Part shown: piece by piece, positions 36,378 to 46,625 of the stretch
Numbering within the stretch: the stretch's first letter is position 1
How the letters are laid out: each line of letters starts with the position of its first letter
Assembly: GCF_902459745.1 (NCBI RefSeq)
Contig: NZ_CABPSJ010000004.1
Span: 434,001 to 498,000 of the forward strand
Length of the DNA: 64,000 nucleotides
Source: Pandoraea communis
Lineage (GTDB): Bacteria > Pseudomonadota > Gammaproteobacteria > Burkholderiales > Burkholderiaceae
Reading direction: 5' to 3'
Made by a program: the position numbers and the translations under genes
Notes under the pieces: generated by a model
What the model saw: only the letters and a program-made list of their open reading frames with translations
Told to the model about the DNA's origin: nothing
Databases searched by the model: none

Positions 36378-36872
36378 ATGAGCAAGACCAAACACGTCTC
36401 GGAAACGCCGGCCACGCAGTTTCTGAAGCAAAAGAAAGTGGCTTTCACGGAACATGTCTACGAGTACGTCGATCATGGCGGCACCGGTGAATCGGCGCGT
36501 CAGTTGGGCGTGGACGAGCATATCGTCGTCAAGACCCTCGTCATGGAAGACGAAAAAGCCCGGCCGTTGATCGTGCTCATGCACGGCGACCGGACGGTCT
36601 CGACGAAGAATCTCGCGCGCCAGATCGGCGCCAAGCGTGTCGAGCCCTGCAAGCCGGAGGTCGCTCAGCGTCATTCCGGCTATCAGGTGGGGGGCACGTC
36701 GCCGTTCGGCACCAGGCGGGTGATGGCGGTGTACGTCGAGGCATCGATTCTCGATCTGCCGCAGATTTTCATCAATGGCGGGCGGCGGGGATATCTCATC
36801 GGTATTGCCCCGTCCGTGTTGCTCAATACGCTGGCGGCCAAGCCGGTGTCGTGCGCATTGCGCGACGAGTGA
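36378..36872 (+). CDS. ybaK: Cys-tRNA(Pro)/aminoacyl-tRNA deacylase YbaK
   Basis: The protein has 164 residues, standard for the YbaK/EbsC group. The start MSKTKHVSETPATQFLKQKK and the middle GTSPFGTRR fit. It clears wrongly charged Cys-tRNA(Pro) in trans. It is separated from the convergent acyl-CoA synthetase start by about 110 bp. It has no other nearby partner. Confidence 0.92.
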   Translation: MSKTKHVSETPATQFLKQKKVAFTEHVYEYVDHGGTGESARQLGVDEHIVVKTLVMEDEKARPLIVLMHGDRTVSTKNLARQIGAKRVEPCKPEVAQRHSGYQVGGTSPFGTRRVMAVYVEASILDLPQIFINGGRRGYLIGIAPSVLLNTLAAKPVSCALRDE

Positions 36873-37009
36873 CCCCCTAAAACCCTTATCGGACGGCCGC
36901 CAGCCCGGCACTTTGCGCCTCGGCGCAACCCCGTGTTTGCCAGAATGGGGTGACCGGGCCGCTCAAGTAGAATGGCGGCCAAGACAAATTCTGCTCACTA
37001 ACGAAGTTC

Positions 37010-37612
37010 ATGGCCACACTGGTTTTTATCGTTCTCGCGTATCTGATCGGCTCGATGCCGTTTGCGGTGATCGTCAGCCGCACGATGGGGCTTGCCGATC
37101 CGCGCAGCTACGGCTCGGGTAATCCGGGCGCCACGAACGTGCTGCGCTCCGGCAACAAGAAGGCCGCGGTGCTCACGCTGATCGGCGACGCCTTCAAGGG
37201 CTGGTTTGCCGTGTTCCTCGCGGAACGCTTTGCCGACGCCTGGGGCGTGGGTGACTTCGGTCTGGCGGCCGTGGCCCTCGCGGTCTTCGTCGGCCATCTG
37301 TACCCGATCTTCCTGCGCTTCGCGGGCGGCAAGGGGGTGGCGACGGCGGCGGGCGTGCTGCTCGCCATCGATCCGATTCTGGGTCTGGCGGTGATCGCCA
37401 CGTGGCTCATCATCGCGATCTTCTTCCGCTATTCGTCGCTCGCCGCGCTGGTGGCCGCCGTATTCGCGCCGCTGTACTACGTGTTCATGTTCGGCTTAGG
37501 GCCTTATGCGCCGGCAGTGATCGTCATGGCGATTCTGTTGATCTACCGGCATCGCGCGAACATCGGCAAGCTGATGGCGGGCAAGGAAAGCCGCATCGGT
37601 CAGAAGAAGTAA
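37010..37612 (+). CDS. plsY: Glycerol-3-phosphate acyltransferase PlsY
   Basis: The protein has 200 residues with about six membrane segments. [12 protein letters not shown] and GGKGVAT are the conserved acyltransferase motifs, on the cytoplasmic side. It uses acyl phosphate to make lysophosphatidic acid in phospholipid synthesis. It is a single-gene plus-strand unit ending in a strong terminator that also serves yajQ. Confidence 0.94.
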   Translation: MATLVFIVLAYLIGSMPFAVIVSRTMGLADPRSYGSGNPGATNVLRSGNKKAAVLTLIGDAFKGWFAVFLAERFADAWGVGDFGLAAVALAVFVGHLYPIFLRFAGGKGVATAAGVLLAIDPILGLAVIATWLIIAIFFRYSSLAALVAAVFAPLYYVFMFGLGPYAPAVIVMAILLIYRHRANIGKLMAGKESRIGQKK

Positions 37613-37653
37613 GACCGGTATTCCGGCCCGATGCGAGTCGGTTTCGGACAATA

Positions 37654-37682
37654 AAAAACCCGCAGCGAGTCTGCGGGTTTTT
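37654..37682. terminator. Bidirectional terminator between plsY and yajQ
   Basis: AAAAACCCGCAG at 37654-37665 pairs with CTGCGGGTTTTT at 37671-37682 with a 5-nt loop. T-runs occur on both strands. Confidence 0.9.
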
Positions 37683-37699
37683 CGTGCCTGCCGCGCGTG

Positions 37700-38185
37700 T
37701 CAGTCGCGGAAGTTGTTGAAGTCGAGCGGGGTGTCCGTCACGTCGCGGCGCAGCAGCGCCATGGCGCTTTGCAGGTCGTCGCGCTTGGCACCCGAGACAC
37801 GAACGCTGTCGCCCTGGATGCTTGCCTGTACCTTCATCTTGCTGTCCTTGATCAGACGCACGATCTTCTTGGCCAGGTCACCTTCGACGCCTTTCTTCAC
37901 CTTGACGACCTGCTTGACCTTGTCGCCGCTGATCTTCTCGACCTTGCCATAGTCGAGGAAACGCACGTCCACGTTGCGCTTGGCCATCTTGCTGACGAGC
38001 ACCTGTGTGACTTGTTCGAGCTTGAAGTTGTCGTCGGCGAAGAGCGTGAGTTCCTGCTCCTTGTGCTCGACACGCGAGTCCGATCCCTTGAAGTCGAATC
38101 GCGTCGAGATTTCCTTGTTGGCCTGCTCGATGGCGTTCTTGACCTCTACCATGTTGGCTTCGCTAACCACGTCAAACGATGGCAT
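37700..38185 (-). CDS. yajQ: YajQ-family nucleotide-binding protein
   Basis: The protein has 161 residues from the ATG at 38185; the longer reading upstream is not supported. [22 protein letters not shown] and the terminal LDFNNFRD are typical. YajQ homologues bind GTP or cyclic-di-GMP and affect transcription in some species. Its role here is not clear from context. It is divergent from murB. Confidence 0.92.
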   Translation of the reverse strand: MPSFDVVSEANMVEVKNAIEQANKEISTRFDFKGSDSRVEHKEQELTLFADDNFKLEQVTQVLVSKMAKRNVDVRFLDYGKVEKISGDKVKQVVKVKKGVEGDLAKKIVRLIKDSKMKVQASIQGDSVRVSGAKRDDLQSAMALLRRDVTDTPLDFNNFRD

Positions 38186-38418
38186 CTGGCTCTCCTGAAA
38201 TGCAAAGGGTTCGTGAAAACGGCACGCCCGGCGTGCCGGGATGATACGGCGGCGGTGGCGTGTCCGTCCGGGGGCGCCGAACGGCGCGGGGCACGGCCGC
38301 GCGGCCGGTATAATGATGCGCAAAATTCTTTCGCCCGACATTGTAATTCAGCCGTCGGTCCCGCGTCCCTTCCGGACGATGTCCGGCACGGCGGCGCCCA
38401 CTGGCTTCTCCCTATTCC

Positions 38419-39435
38419 ATGCTCCAGTTGCAACGCGACGTCAGTCTGCGCGAACTCAATACCTTTGGCCTGCCGGCTACCGCCCGCTTCGTCGTGACCA
38501 TCGACAGCGAGGCGGCGCTTGTCGAGGCACTCGCCATGCCCGAACTGGCAGGCTTGCCGCGTCTGGTACTGGGCGGCGGCAGCAATGTGGTGCTCACGCG
38601 TGACTTCGATGGCGTTGTCTTGCGGATGGCCATTCGCGGGCGCGAACGGCTTGCCGATGATGCCCACGCGCGCTACGTACGTGGCGGCGCGGGCGAGGTC
38701 TGGCACGAATTCGTCGACTGGACGCTCACGCAGGACTGTCCCGGTCTGGAAAACCTCGCGCTGATTCCCGGCACGCTCGGCGCGGCGCCGATTCAGAACA
38801 TCGGGGCCTACGGGTTGGAGCTGGCCGAACGCTTGGCTGAAGTGCGCGCGCTCGATACCACTACGGGGTTGTTCGTCAGGCTTACTCGCGAGGCATGCGC
38901 GTTCGGCTATCGCGACTCACTGTTCAAACGCGAACCGGGGCGTTACATCATCGTTGGCGTGACGCTGCGGCTGCCGCAGCCATGGCAGCCTGTCACGGGC
39001 TATGCGGATGTGTCGCGCACGCTTGCCGAGGCGGGTATCGATCGGCCGGATGCCCGGCAGATCTTCGATGCGGTGGCGGACATTCGCCGTCGCAAACTGC
39101 CCGATCCGCTCGAACTCGGCAACGCGGGCAGCTTTTTCAAGAACCCCGTCGTGGAGGCGGCGACGTTTGCCGCACTGCGTGAGCGCTTTCCGCAGACGGT
39201 CGGCTATGCCCAGCCTGACGGCACGTGGAAGGTCGCGGCGGGCTGGCTGATCGACCAATGCGGATGGCGAGGCAAGTCACTCGGCCAGGCCGGCGTGCAT
39301 GAACGTCAGGCGCTGGTGCTCGTCAATCGCGGCGGCGCGACGGGGGCCGATATCGTGGCGCTCGCGCGTGCCGTGCAAGCCAGCGTGCAGGAGCGCTTCG
39401 GCGTCGCGCTCGAGCCCGAACCGCTCATGCTTTGA
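38419..39435 (+). CDS. murB: UDP-N-acetylenolpyruvoylglucosamine reductase
   Basis: The protein has 338 residues. FAD-binding [12 protein letters not shown] and the active-site stretch GSFFKNP plus the C-terminal Glu region fit MurB. It makes UDP-MurNAc for peptidoglycan. The stop lies 11 bp inside the convergent patatin gene's end, so the two coding regions overlap tail to tail. Confidence 0.94.
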   Translation: MLQLQRDVSLRELNTFGLPATARFVVTIDSEAALVEALAMPELAGLPRLVLGGGSNVVLTRDFDGVVLRMAIRGRERLADDAHARYVRGGAGEVWHEFVDWTLTQDCPGLENLALIPGTLGAAPIQNIGAYGLELAERLAEVRALDTTTGLFVRLTREACAFGYRDSLFKREPGRYIIVGVTLRLPQPWQPVTGYADVSRTLAEAGIDRPDARQIFDAVADIRRRKLPDPLELGNAGSFFKNPVVEAATFAALRERFPQTVGYAQPDGTWKVAAGWLIDQCGWRGKSLGQAGVHERQALVLVNRGGATGADIVALARAVQASVQERFGVALEPEPLML

Positions 39436-40777
39436 TGGCGGTGGCGTCGGGAAGACGCTGTAGATAGTCGCGCCGCAAGTCGACGGTGGAGCGCACGCCT
39501 ACGTCTGCGAAGTGCGCCTCCAGCCATCGGCTCGCCGCCTCACGGCCGCGGTCTCGCAGCGTCGTGAGGAAATTCCAGTCGGTGACGAATTTCGTCGATG
39601 AGGACAGGTCGTACAGCTCCTTGTCCGCTCGAATCGAGTGAATCAGCGGGTACTTCAGACGCTTGCGGAACTCCGGCTTGAGCCATCCTTCGTCGAGCAG
39701 TTTGTGCACGAACGAGATGGCGCGGAATTCGCGCTGAAGCGACGCGTTGAACGTGATTTCATTCACGCGGTTCATGATCTGCCCCGGCAACACCGGCTTC
39801 TCTTTGCGCTCGATCGGGTTGATGTGCACGATCAGAATGTCGCTCGTGACCGTCTCGTAATAGAACGGATACAGCGGGGGGTTGCCGAGATAGCCGCCGT
39901 CCCAATAAAAGTCCTCGTCGATCTTCACCGGTTTGAACAGCCACGGCAGACAGGCCGACGCCATCGCAACGTCGAGCGTAATTTCGTGTGTGCGGAAGAT
40001 GCGAATGTTACCGGTGCGGATGTTGGTCGCGGAGACAAACAGGTGCGTCTCCGTACTTTCGCGCAAACGATCGAAATCGACCTGCGCTTCGAGCACGGTA
40101 CGCAGCGGGTTGATTTCGGCCGTGGGCTGCGAGAACGGCAGCATCCACTGCTGCATGCTCTGCATCCAGTCGTGCCAGACCGGGTACTCGGTCGGACGGC
40201 CGTTGAGCCAACTGAAGACGGTTTGCGCCCACGCCGTGGCCGACGAGCCGGCTTGGGACACGCCGAGCCAGAAACTGTGCAGCGATTCACGCGCTTTCTC
40301 GCGCGGATCGACGCCCGGGCGGTCGAGCAGACCGTGCGCGAGCACGACGGCGTTCATCGTCCCGGCGGATGCGCCGCTGATGCCTTCGAACTCGAGACGC
40401 CCGTCTTCGAGCAATTTGTCGAGCACGCCCCATGTGTACGCGCCGTGAGCGCCACCCCCTTGCAGACCCAGATCGATGCCTTTTCGCTTCGGGCTGTCGC
40501 GGCGGCTGCGCGCGGATTTCGTGGATTTGGCGGGGGCGCCGGCCTGCGTGGCATCGGACGTTTCTGCGCTGCCTCGGGTGGCGATGGTGTCGCCGGTGCC
40601 GTCAGGGGGAAGCAGCGGGACATCCGTCGGCTCGAGGTCCGTGCTCGTGCCGTTCGCCGGCGCGGCAACGGCGTCGGCCGTCAGAGAGGGCTGGAATGAC
40701 GCCTGCGTATCGGCAGGCATTGCAGAAGACTTGTCACCGGCAGCATCGTCGGCGGATTCGGGGGGAAGACGCGACAT
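39425..40777 (-). CDS. Patatin-like phospholipase
   Basis: The protein has 450 residues. The first 95 are low-complexity and probably disordered. The catalytic dyad motifs follow: [14 protein letters not shown] (oxyanion hole), [12 protein letters not shown] (nucleophile Ser in GASAG) and DGGY (Asp). Such enzymes cleave lipid acyl esters. It has no signal peptide but could associate with the membrane through a C-terminal domain. It is a single-gene unit convergent with murB. Confidence 0.9.
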   Translation of the reverse strand: MSRLPPESADDAAGDKSSAMPADTQASFQPSLTADAVAAPANGTSTDLEPTDVPLLPPDGTGDTIATRGSAETSDATQAGAPAKSTKSARSRRDSPKRKGIDLGLQGGGAHGAYTWGVLDKLLEDGRLEFEGISGASAGTMNAVVLAHGLLDRPGVDPREKARESLHSFWLGVSQAGSSATAWAQTVFSWLNGRPTEYPVWHDWMQSMQQWMLPFSQPTAEINPLRTVLEAQVDFDRLRESTETHLFVSATNIRTGNIRIFRTHEITLDVAMASACLPWLFKPVKIDEDFYWDGGYLGNPPLYPFYYETVTSDILIVHINPIERKEKPVLPGQIMNRVNEITFNASLQREFRAISFVHKLLDEGWLKPEFRKRLKYPLIHSIRADKELYDLSSSTKFVTDWNFLTTLRDRGREAASRWLEAHFADVGVRSTVDLRRDYLQRLPDATAIKA

Positions 40778-40864
40778 AGTGAGTAGCGGCGCCGGGCCGC
40801 GCTGAACCGGCCGAGAGGGCGATGGCGCGAGAAGTTGCGCGCCATCGCGATGCTGGCCAGTCGG

Positions 40865-41188
40865 TTAGCCGTAGTGGCAGACGTAATCGAGCGTCTCGAC
40901 GACCTCGATATCGAACTTGCTATTGCCCGGCACGGAGAACTGCTGACCGGCGGCATATTCCTGCCACTCGGTTTGACCGGCCAGACGGATGTGGCAACGA
41001 CCGCCCGTGACTTCCATGATTTCCGGTGCATCGGTACCGAACTGGAGCGTGGCCGGGAAGATCACGCCCAGCGTCTTGCGCGTACCGTCCGGGAACAGCA
41101 CGGTGTGGGAAACACACTTGCCGTCGAAATAAATGTTGGCGCGCTTGATTACGGAAACGTTGTCGAACTGCGTTGCGTTTTGCGTCAT
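40865..41188 (-). CDS. ppnP: Pyrimidine/purine nucleoside phosphorylase PpnP
   Basis: The protein has 107 residues, a single cupin fold. The stretch [25 protein letters not shown] and the following [16 protein letters not shown] are typical of the DUF1255/PpnP family. It splits nucleosides using phosphate. It is a single-gene minus-strand unit. A 15-bp palindrome upstream (41305-41319) may control it. Confidence 0.88.
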   Translation of the reverse strand: MTQNATQFDNVSVIKRANIYFDGKCVSHTVLFPDGTRKTLGVIFPATLQFGTDAPEIMEVTGGRCHIRLAGQTEWQEYAAGQQFSVPGNSKFDIEVVETLDYVCHYG

Positions 41189-41304
41189 GACCGAATGCGG
41201 TGTCGAATGCGATGGAAAGTCGCGATGGAAGGTCGATAGGCTTGCCCTGCTGGGACAAGCGTGAATTCATGCTAGCACGTTTCGAACGTCCACTCGTCGC
41301 ACTT

Positions 41305-41319
41305 TTGTGCATTGCACAA
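41305..41319. promoter_or_regulatory. Perfect palindrome TTGTGCATTGCACAA in the ppnP/argF gap
   Basis: Arms TTGTGC and GCACAA surround ATT. It lies 117-131 bp upstream of ppnP in a 379-bp gap without genes (41189-41567), on the 5' side of ppnP and the 3' side of argF. The shape TGC-N3-GCA is like known dimeric regulator sites, but no regulator gene lies nearby, so its protein is unnamed. I see nothing else of note in this gap. Confidence 0.5.
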
Positions 41320-41567
41320 CGAATTTGCCCTGTTGTGGTGCAAATTGCGAAATGTTCTGACGGATGGCCCGAACTGTGTCGCGCTGCCATGAAACGCGCG
41401 TCCATGAAGGACGCTGGCGCGTCAGCGATGATAGCGGAACGTCAATCGCGATGGGGGACGGCGGTGTTTCGGGCAGGGGAAAGCAGGACGATGGAGGCGA
41501 GCGAGGAGGGGGATGTCTGAGGCTGTCCGGACGACATTGCGTCGCCCGGGCGAGGGCGCGATGGCGA

Positions 41568-42494
41568 TTACACGCGGCCCAGCATCAGGTACTCCATGAG
41601 CGCCTTCTGCACATGCAGACGGTTCTCGGCTTCGTCCCAGACGACGCTTTGCGCACCGTCGATGACGTCGGCCGAGACTTCCTCGCCCCGGTGAGCGGGC
41701 AGGCAGTGCATGAACAGGGCGTCGGCCTTGGCCTGCTGCATGAGATCGGCATTCACGCACCATTGAGCGAAAGCTGCCTTCCGCACTTCGTTTTCGGCTT
41801 CGTAGCCCATGCTCGTCCACACGTCGGTCGACACGAGGTCGGCACCTTCGCAGGCTTTGCGGGGGTCGTCGAACTCACGTACGAACGGACGGCTCGATTC
41901 GGCCACCATCGCCTGATCGAGGCGATAGCCTGGCGGCGTCGAGATGTTGAACTGGAAGCCGAAGATCTCGGCGGCCTGAATCCATGTGTACGACATGTTG
42001 TTCGCGTCGCCAATCCAGGTCACGGTCTTGCCCTTGATCGGGCCGCGATGCTCGTAGTACGTGAAAATGTCGGCCAGTACCTGACACGGGTGGTACTCGT
42101 TGGTCAGACCGTTGATCACGGGCACGCGCGAGTGCTGCGCGAAGCGCTCGATGATCTCCTGACCGAAGGTACGGATCATGATGATGTCGGTCATGCGCGA
42201 GATCACCTGAGCCGCATCCTCGATCGGCTCGCCGCGGCCGAGCTGCGTGTCGCGCGTGTTCAGGAACACGGCGTGGCCGCCCAACTGGTGAATCCCGGCT
42301 TCGAACGACAGGCGCGTGCGCGTCGAGCTTTTCTCGAAAATCATCGCCAGCGTGCGGTCGTGCAGCGGGTGGTAGGTTTCGTAGTTCTTGAATTTCTTCT
42401 TGAGGATGCGAGTGCGCTCGAGCACGTAGTCATACTCGTCGAGCGTCAGATCCGAGAATTGAAGGTAATGCTTGATGGGTTTGGCGGTGGTCAT
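41568..42494 (-). CDS. argF: Ornithine carbamoyltransferase
   Basis: The protein has 308 residues. The carbamoyl phosphate-binding motif SSTRTRLSFE, the HPCQVLADI ornithine loop region and the C-terminal HCLPAHRGEEV are typical. It makes citrulline in arginine synthesis. It is divergent from the DUF3579 gene, with a 352-bp gap containing the shared 23-bp AT-rich element. Confidence 0.95.
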   Translation of the reverse strand: MTTAKPIKHYLQFSDLTLDEYDYVLERTRILKKKFKNYETYHPLHDRTLAMIFEKSSTRTRLSFEAGIHQLGGHAVFLNTRDTQLGRGEPIEDAAQVISRMTDIIMIRTFGQEIIERFAQHSRVPVINGLTNEYHPCQVLADIFTYYEHRGPIKGKTVTWIGDANNMSYTWIQAAEIFGFQFNISTPPGYRLDQAMVAESSRPFVREFDDPRKACEGADLVSTDVWTSMGYEAENEVRKAAFAQWCVNADLMQQAKADALFMHCLPAHRGEEVSADVIDGAQSVVWDEAENRLHVQKALMEYLMLGRV

Positions 42495-42846
42495 TTGGAT
42501 GTTCTGCTGGAGGCCGATATTGCGGGAATTCGAAGGGAACTCGCTCGCTTACGGCACGACGAACAAGCCTTGAGGCCTGTCCCCCGGGCAGGCTCGTGAA
42601 GGTGTTCTACCGGTTGCTGGCTTCAGGGGAACAGCCCCTAGTCTACCAAATCGTTTTGCCGTCACACGAAAAGCGTATGATCGAGCCCGCTGCTGCACAG
42701 CCGAAAACGGCTGGCAAGACCGAAAAAAACATCTGCAGCAATGGAGGGGGACGGGTTTGAGTCTTATATAAGATATAATACTGTCTCTGTCGGCTGCGCT
42801 ACCCGCGGTATGGCCGTCCAGGTGTTTTTTGAGGTGATTGAGCGAT
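42495..42846. other. Gene-free divergent promoter region of argF and the DUF3579 gene
   Basis: This 352-bp region has no supported gene. The 23-bp AT-rich element is at 42760-42782 (see the separate entry). A TATAAT-like sequence at 42774-42779 overlaps it and could be the DUF3579 promoter, although a good -35 box is not obvious. The strand-minus reading frame at 42549-42992 overlaps the DUF3579 gene and is a shadow. Confidence 0.6.
42760..42782 (+). promoter_or_regulatory. AT-rich palindromic element (copy 1 of 2)
   Basis: The core TCTTATATAAGA at 42762-42773 is a perfect palindrome. The 19-base AGTCTTATATAAGATATAA (42760-42778) is identical, in reverse orientation, to the icd upstream region near 57854-57872. 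Over 23 bp there is one difference. It sits 65-87 bp upstream of the DUF3579 start and overlaps a TATAAT-like box, so it could be an operator that blocks or activates the promoter. Confidence 0.72.
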
Positions 42847-43161
42847 ATGACCGACCAGGTTTCCGCGCGCGAGTATTTCATCCAGGGGCTCACCCGGGGT
42901 GGCAAGAAGTTCCGGCCGAGTGACTGGGCGGAGCGTCTGTGCGGCGCCGTGTCGTTCTGCGGCCGGAGTGATACCGGCCCGAACGCATACATGCAGTACT
43001 CCCCCTATGTGCGTCCGATTATGGTGGGTGACGTCAAATGCGTCGTCGTTGACGAGCGGTTGCGCGACATCGAGCCGATGGCTTTCGATTTCGTGATGAA
43101 CTTCGCGCGTGACAACGATTTGCAACTGACCGAAGCCTGCTTCGTCCCCGACGTCAAGTAA
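42847..43161 (+). CDS. DUF3579-family protein
   Basis: The protein has 104 residues from the ATG at 42847, after GAGGTGA at 9-nt spacing. The sequence REYFIQGLTRGGKKFRPSDWAERL and PYVRPIMVGDVKCVVVD matches the betaproteobacterial DUF3579 family. Function is unknown. It is usually found next to argF in Burkholderiaceae by layout, and its upstream element matches the icd operator-like site, suggesting a link to central carbon or nitrogen control (inference). Confidence 0.85.
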   Translation: MTDQVSAREYFIQGLTRGGKKFRPSDWAERLCGAVSFCGRSDTGPNAYMQYSPYVRPIMVGDVKCVVVDERLRDIEPMAFDFVMNFARDNDLQLTEACFVPDVK

Positions 43162-43524
43162 TTCCCCTCGATTGTTTTTCGGCCAGACGTGAGTGCCGGG
43201 CCTTTGGCCCTGACTCACCGTCTAGCGCTCGACCTGCTCCCGTACCCTCCCAAAGTTCTCCCCCCGCCGCCTTTCCAGATTCGCGAATGTGTTACCGGCG
43301 TTGATAGTTATGGCGATTTGGGTGCCAACGTTGCGCGGGCGAGCGGTGGCAAGCTGTCGGGCGGGAACTGGACGAAGACGGCAGACAACGTGAGTTTGCC
43401 CTCGGCGTTCAAGGTGCGTCCGGCCGTGGGAGTAATCCGCCGAAGCGTGGGGAATCAGCAATACGCAGGCAGGTCGTGTCGGTCTCGTCTACGCGTTTTG
43501 ATCGATTGGCGCACAGACAAAAGA
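43162..43524. other. Gene-free stretch between DUF3579 and the rpsT terminator
   Basis: No supported gene is visible. A plus-strand reading frame (43189-43539) and a minus-strand frame (43222-43461) overlap each other and show no recognisable family, ribosome site or domain. The stretch is GC-rich and lacks long repeats. Confidence 0.55.
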
Positions 43525-43551
43525 AAAAAGCCCGCATAAAGCGGGCTTTTT
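43525..43551 (-). terminator. Terminator of rpsT
   Basis: AAAAAGCCCGC at 43525-43535 pairs with GCGGGCTTTTT at 43541-43551 across a 5-nt loop. On the minus strand a T-rich tail (TTTTTTCTTTTG) follows, so it ends the rpsT transcript. Confidence 0.9.
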
Positions 43552-43612
43552 AGTGTCCCGACCGTAGTCGGAACCGGCAAGCAACTTGTTCTGCTTTGCA
43601 GCTTGCGCTGTC

Positions 43613-43885
43613 TTAGGCAGCAGCCGACATCGCCTTGATGGCGGCCGACAGGCGGCTCTTTTGACGAGCAGCGGTGTTCTTGTGAACGATCTTCTTGTCA
43701 GCGATGATGTCGATCGTCTTGGCCGACGTGCGCAGGACCTCCTTCGCAGCAGCCTGGTCGCCAGTGGCGATAGCCTTGCGGACAGCCTTCACAGCCGTGC
43801 GCAGGCGCGAACGCAGTGCCGAGTTGTGGGCGTTGATCTTAACGGTTTGACGCGCGCGCTTGCGTGCTTGTGCGGTATTTGCCAT
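43613..43885 (-). CDS. rpsT: Small ribosomal subunit protein S20
   Basis: The protein has 90 residues from the ATG at 43885. It is highly basic and helical, starting [13 protein letters not shown], and matches bacterial S20. It binds 16S rRNA in the 30S subunit. It is divergent from murJ, as in many proteobacteria, and has a strong promoter just upstream of it on the minus strand. Confidence 0.96.
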   Translation of the reverse strand: MANTAQARKRARQTVKINAHNSALRSRLRTAVKAVRKAIATGDQAAAKEVLRTSAKTIDIIADKKIVHKNTAARQKSRLSAAIKAMSAAA

Positions 43886-43996
43886 GTTCGGTGAATTCCT
43901 TGAATTGCTCCGCCTGATGCGGCTTCTATGCAGTTTGGCTCGGCTCCCTGGGAGACACGGTGGCCAGGAAGCAATCCATTGACTTCGAAACCGTCG

Positions 43997-44026
43997 ATTA
44001 TAGCCGAAGGCCAACGGAAATTGCAA
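43997..44026 (-). promoter_or_regulatory. Sigma-70-type promoter of rpsT
   Basis: On the minus strand, TTGCAA (44026-44021) is separated by 18 bp from TATAAT (44002-43997). The start of transcription would be about 100 bp upstream of the rpsT ATG. The box TTGCAA is itself a palindrome. Confidence 0.65.
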
Positions 44027-44049
44027 CTTCTTTGCTGCAACGCTGTGCG

Positions 44050-44055
44050 TATAAT
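44050..44055 (+). promoter_or_regulatory. Candidate -10 box of murJ
   Basis: TATAAT lies 9 bp before the murJ ATG at 44065. A transcript starting about 7 bp downstream of it would be nearly leaderless. No good -35 box is obvious at 17 bp, so this call is tentative. Confidence 0.35.
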
Positions 44056-44064
44056 ACGCGCAAC

Positions 44065-45615
44065 ATGAATTTGCTCAAAGCTCTCGCTACGGTCAGCGGT
44101 TTCACGATGCTTTCGCGCATCACCGGTCTGGTCCGTGAAATTCTTATCGCGCGCATGTTTGGTGCCGGTCCCATGACCGACGCCTACAACGTCGCGTTCC
44201 GCATTCCCAATCTGCTGCGCCGCTTGTCCGCTGAAGGGGCGTTTTCGCAGGCATTCGTGCCGATTCTGGCCGAATTCAAATCGCAGCGTAGTGAAGAAGA
44301 GACGAAAACCCTTGTCGATTCAGTCACGACGGTGCTGTTCTGGGTACTGCTGTCGATCACCATTGCCGGGGTGCTTGGCGCGTCGGGTGTTGTCTACGCG
44401 GTAGCCACGGGTCTCGCGCACGAGAACGGTACGTTCGACGCCGCTGTCTTCATGACCCGCGTGATGTTCCCGTACATCACCCTTATTTCGATCACGACAC
44501 TTGCCGCCGGGGTGCTCAATACCTGGCGTCAGTTCTCGATGCCCGCGTTTGCGCCGGTACTGCTCAACGTCAGTTCGATCATCGCATCGCTGTGGGTCGC
44601 CCCGCATCTGGAGACACCGGTCTACGCGCTGGCCTACGCGGTGATCGTCGGGGGCGTGCTGCAACTGGTGATCCAACTCCCGGCGCTCGCGCGTATCGGC
44701 ATGGTGCCGCGAATCACCCTCAACGTGGCAGCGGCCCTGCGCAACGCCGGGGTGAAGCGGGTGCTGGCGAAGATGGTGCCGGCAACGCTGGCGGTATCGG
44801 TGGCCCAGATCAGCCTGATCATCAATACGAACATCGCGTCGCGTCTCGCGCAGGGCAGTGTGTCGTGGCTGGCTTACGCCGACCGGCTGATGGAGTTCCC
44901 GACAGCGCTGCTGGGCGTGGCGCTGGGCACGATCCTGCTGCCGAGTCTGTCGCGCGCCCATGCCGACGGCGACGCCGCAGAGTATTCCGCGCTGCTGGAC
45001 TGGGGGCTGCGCCTGACGTTCCTGCTCGCGATGCCGAGCGCCGTGGGACTCTTCGTCTATGCCGAACCGCTGACCGCTACGCTTTACCAATATGGCCGTT
45101 TCGACGCGACCGACGTCACGATGACGGCGCATGCGCTCACGGCCTATGGCGTGGGGCTGGTCGGCCTGATTCTTATCAAGATTCTGGCACCGGGGTTCTA
45201 CGCCAAGCAGGACATCAAGACGCCGGTGAAGATCGCCGTTGTCGTGCTCATCGCCACACAGCTCTCGAACCTGCTTTTCGTGCGCTGGTTCGCTCATGCC
45301 GGGCTGTCGCTGTCGATTGGTGTCGGCGCATGCATGAATGCCGCGCTGCTGTTCGCCGGACTCCACAAACGCGGCATTTACCGACCGGCGCCGGGCTGGC
45401 GGCTGTTCTTCGTGCAATTGCTCGCCGCCTGCCTGATTCTGGCCGGCGTGCTGTTGTGGTTCACGCAGAGTTTCGACTGGGTCGCGCTCGGGGCTCGGCC
45501 GCTCTCGCGCATTGCGCTGCTTGGCGCCAGTCTGGTTCTATGCGCCGTGGTGTATTTCGGGGCATTATTCCTCATGGGTTTCAATTTCTCGTTCTTCCGC
45601 CGACGCACTCGCTAA
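44065..45615 (+). CDS. murJ: Lipid II flippase MurJ
   Basis: The protein has 516 residues with about 14 membrane segments. [35 protein letters not shown] and the [17 protein letters not shown] stretch are typical. It flips the peptidoglycan precursor lipid II to the periplasm. The longer reading to 43960 would pass through the promoter region and is rejected. It is followed by a SirB1-like gene 46 bp downstream. Confidence 0.94.
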   Translation: MNLLKALATVSGFTMLSRITGLVREILIARMFGAGPMTDAYNVAFRIPNLLRRLSAEGAFSQAFVPILAEFKSQRSEEETKTLVDSVTTVLFWVLLSITIAGVLGASGVVYAVATGLAHENGTFDAAVFMTRVMFPYITLISITTLAAGVLNTWRQFSMPAFAPVLLNVSSIIASLWVAPHLETPVYALAYAVIVGGVLQLVIQLPALARIGMVPRITLNVAAALRNAGVKRVLAKMVPATLAVSVAQISLIINTNIASRLAQGSVSWLAYADRLMEFPTALLGVALGTILLPSLSRAHADGDAAEYSALLDWGLRLTFLLAMPSAVGLFVYAEPLTATLYQYGRFDATDVTMTAHALTAYGVGLVGLILIKILAPGFYAKQDIKTPVKIAVVVLIATQLSNLLFVRWFAHAGLSLSIGVGACMNAALLFAGLHKRGIYRPAPGWRLFFVQLLAACLILAGVLLWFTQSFDWVALGARPLSRIALLGASLVLCAVVYFGALFLMGFNFSFFRRRTR

Positions 45616-45661
45616 TGCCGCATTAGCGGGCCGCTGAAACGGCAGAATCCACGGATACCGC

Positions 45662-46528
45662 ATGGCAAATCGAATTCTCGAGTATTTTGCTGCGCTGGTT
45701 GCGTCCGACGACGGTCTGCCGCTTACCGAAGCGGCCATCGCAATCGCGCAAGACGTTTATCCGGATCTCGACGTGCAGGACACGCTGACCCAGATCGATG
45801 CGCTTGCCGCGCGTCTGGCCAAGCGTCTGCCGCCAGATGCCGGGCCGCTGCAAAAGCTCCAACTGCTCGACCATTATTTCTTCCGCGAACTCGGGTTCGC
45901 GGTCAACCAGAACGACTACTACGACCCGGACAACAGCCACTTGCATGTTGTGCTGGATCGTCGCCGTGGCATCCCCATCTCGTTGGCTGTGCTCTGCATG
46001 GAGATCGGTCACCAGATCGGCTTGCCTTTGCGTGGCCTGTCGTTCCCGGGGCATTTCCTGCTGCGGCTTGCCGTGCCGGCTGGCGACGTGGTCATCGACC
46101 CGCTCTCGGGCAATTCGCTCTCGCCGCAACGGCTGCTCGAGATGGTCGAGCCGTATCTGAAGCACTATCGCGACGAAAGCGCCGAGCCGATTCAGGAATT
46201 GGCGTTGTGGGCGCTGCTGCACCCGTTTCTGGAGCCTGCGACCCCGCGCGAAATCCTCGCCCGGATGCTGCGTAATCTGCGAGCGATCTACACGCAGAGC
46301 GAACGATGGGAGCGTTTGCTCGCCGTGCAGGAGCGCATGGTGCTGGTCTTGCCCGACCAGCCTGTCGAGAAGCGGGATCGCGGGTTGGCTTATGCGCGTC
46401 TCGGACTGGTACGTCCGGCACAGGACGATCTCGAACACTATCTGGGCAAGCGTCCCGATGCAGACGACGCCGAAGCCATCCGTCAGGTGCTCGACGACCT
46501 GAGCCGTCGTCCGGGAAGCCACGGGTAG
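45662..46528 (+). CDS. SirB1-like transglutaminase-core and TPR protein
   Basis: The protein has 288 residues. The transglutaminase-like core has GIPISLAVLCMEIGHQIGLPLRGLSFPGHFLLRL with the Cys/His pattern, and the C-terminal part has helical repeats resembling TPR. It is in the SirB1 family, of unknown molecular function in most species, often near peptidoglycan or RNA genes. A terminator follows. Confidence 0.85.
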   Translation: MANRILEYFAALVASDDGLPLTEAAIAIAQDVYPDLDVQDTLTQIDALAARLAKRLPPDAGPLQKLQLLDHYFFRELGFAVNQNDYYDPDNSHLHVVLDRRRGIPISLAVLCMEIGHQIGLPLRGLSFPGHFLLRLAVPAGDVVIDPLSGNSLSPQRLLEMVEPYLKHYRDESAEPIQELALWALLHPFLEPATPREILARMLRNLRAIYTQSERWERLLAVQERMVLVLPDQPVEKRDRGLAYARLGLVRPAQDDLEHYLGKRPDADDAEAIRQVLDDLSRRPGSHG

Positions 46529-46563
46529 CGCTCGAGCGCTCCCTTTTCGTGCGTCGTATGAAG

Positions 46564-46597
46564 AACGCCAGCCTGACCGGCTGGCGTTTCGCTTTTT
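46564..46597 (+). terminator. Terminator after the SirB1-like gene
   Basis: AACGCCAGCC at 46564-46573 pairs perfectly with GGCTGGCGTT at 46579-46588, followed by TCGCTTTTTC. It ends the murJ-SirB1 transcript ahead of the convergent DUF962 gene. Confidence 0.85.
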
Positions 46598-46625
46598 CAC
46601 ATCGATGATCGAGGTGTTTGGCTTT

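Noticed and set aside
43189-43539. A 116-residue plus-strand frame between DUF3579 and rpsT
   Set aside because: No family, no ribosome site, and it runs into the rpsT terminator. It is left as a gene-free stretch.
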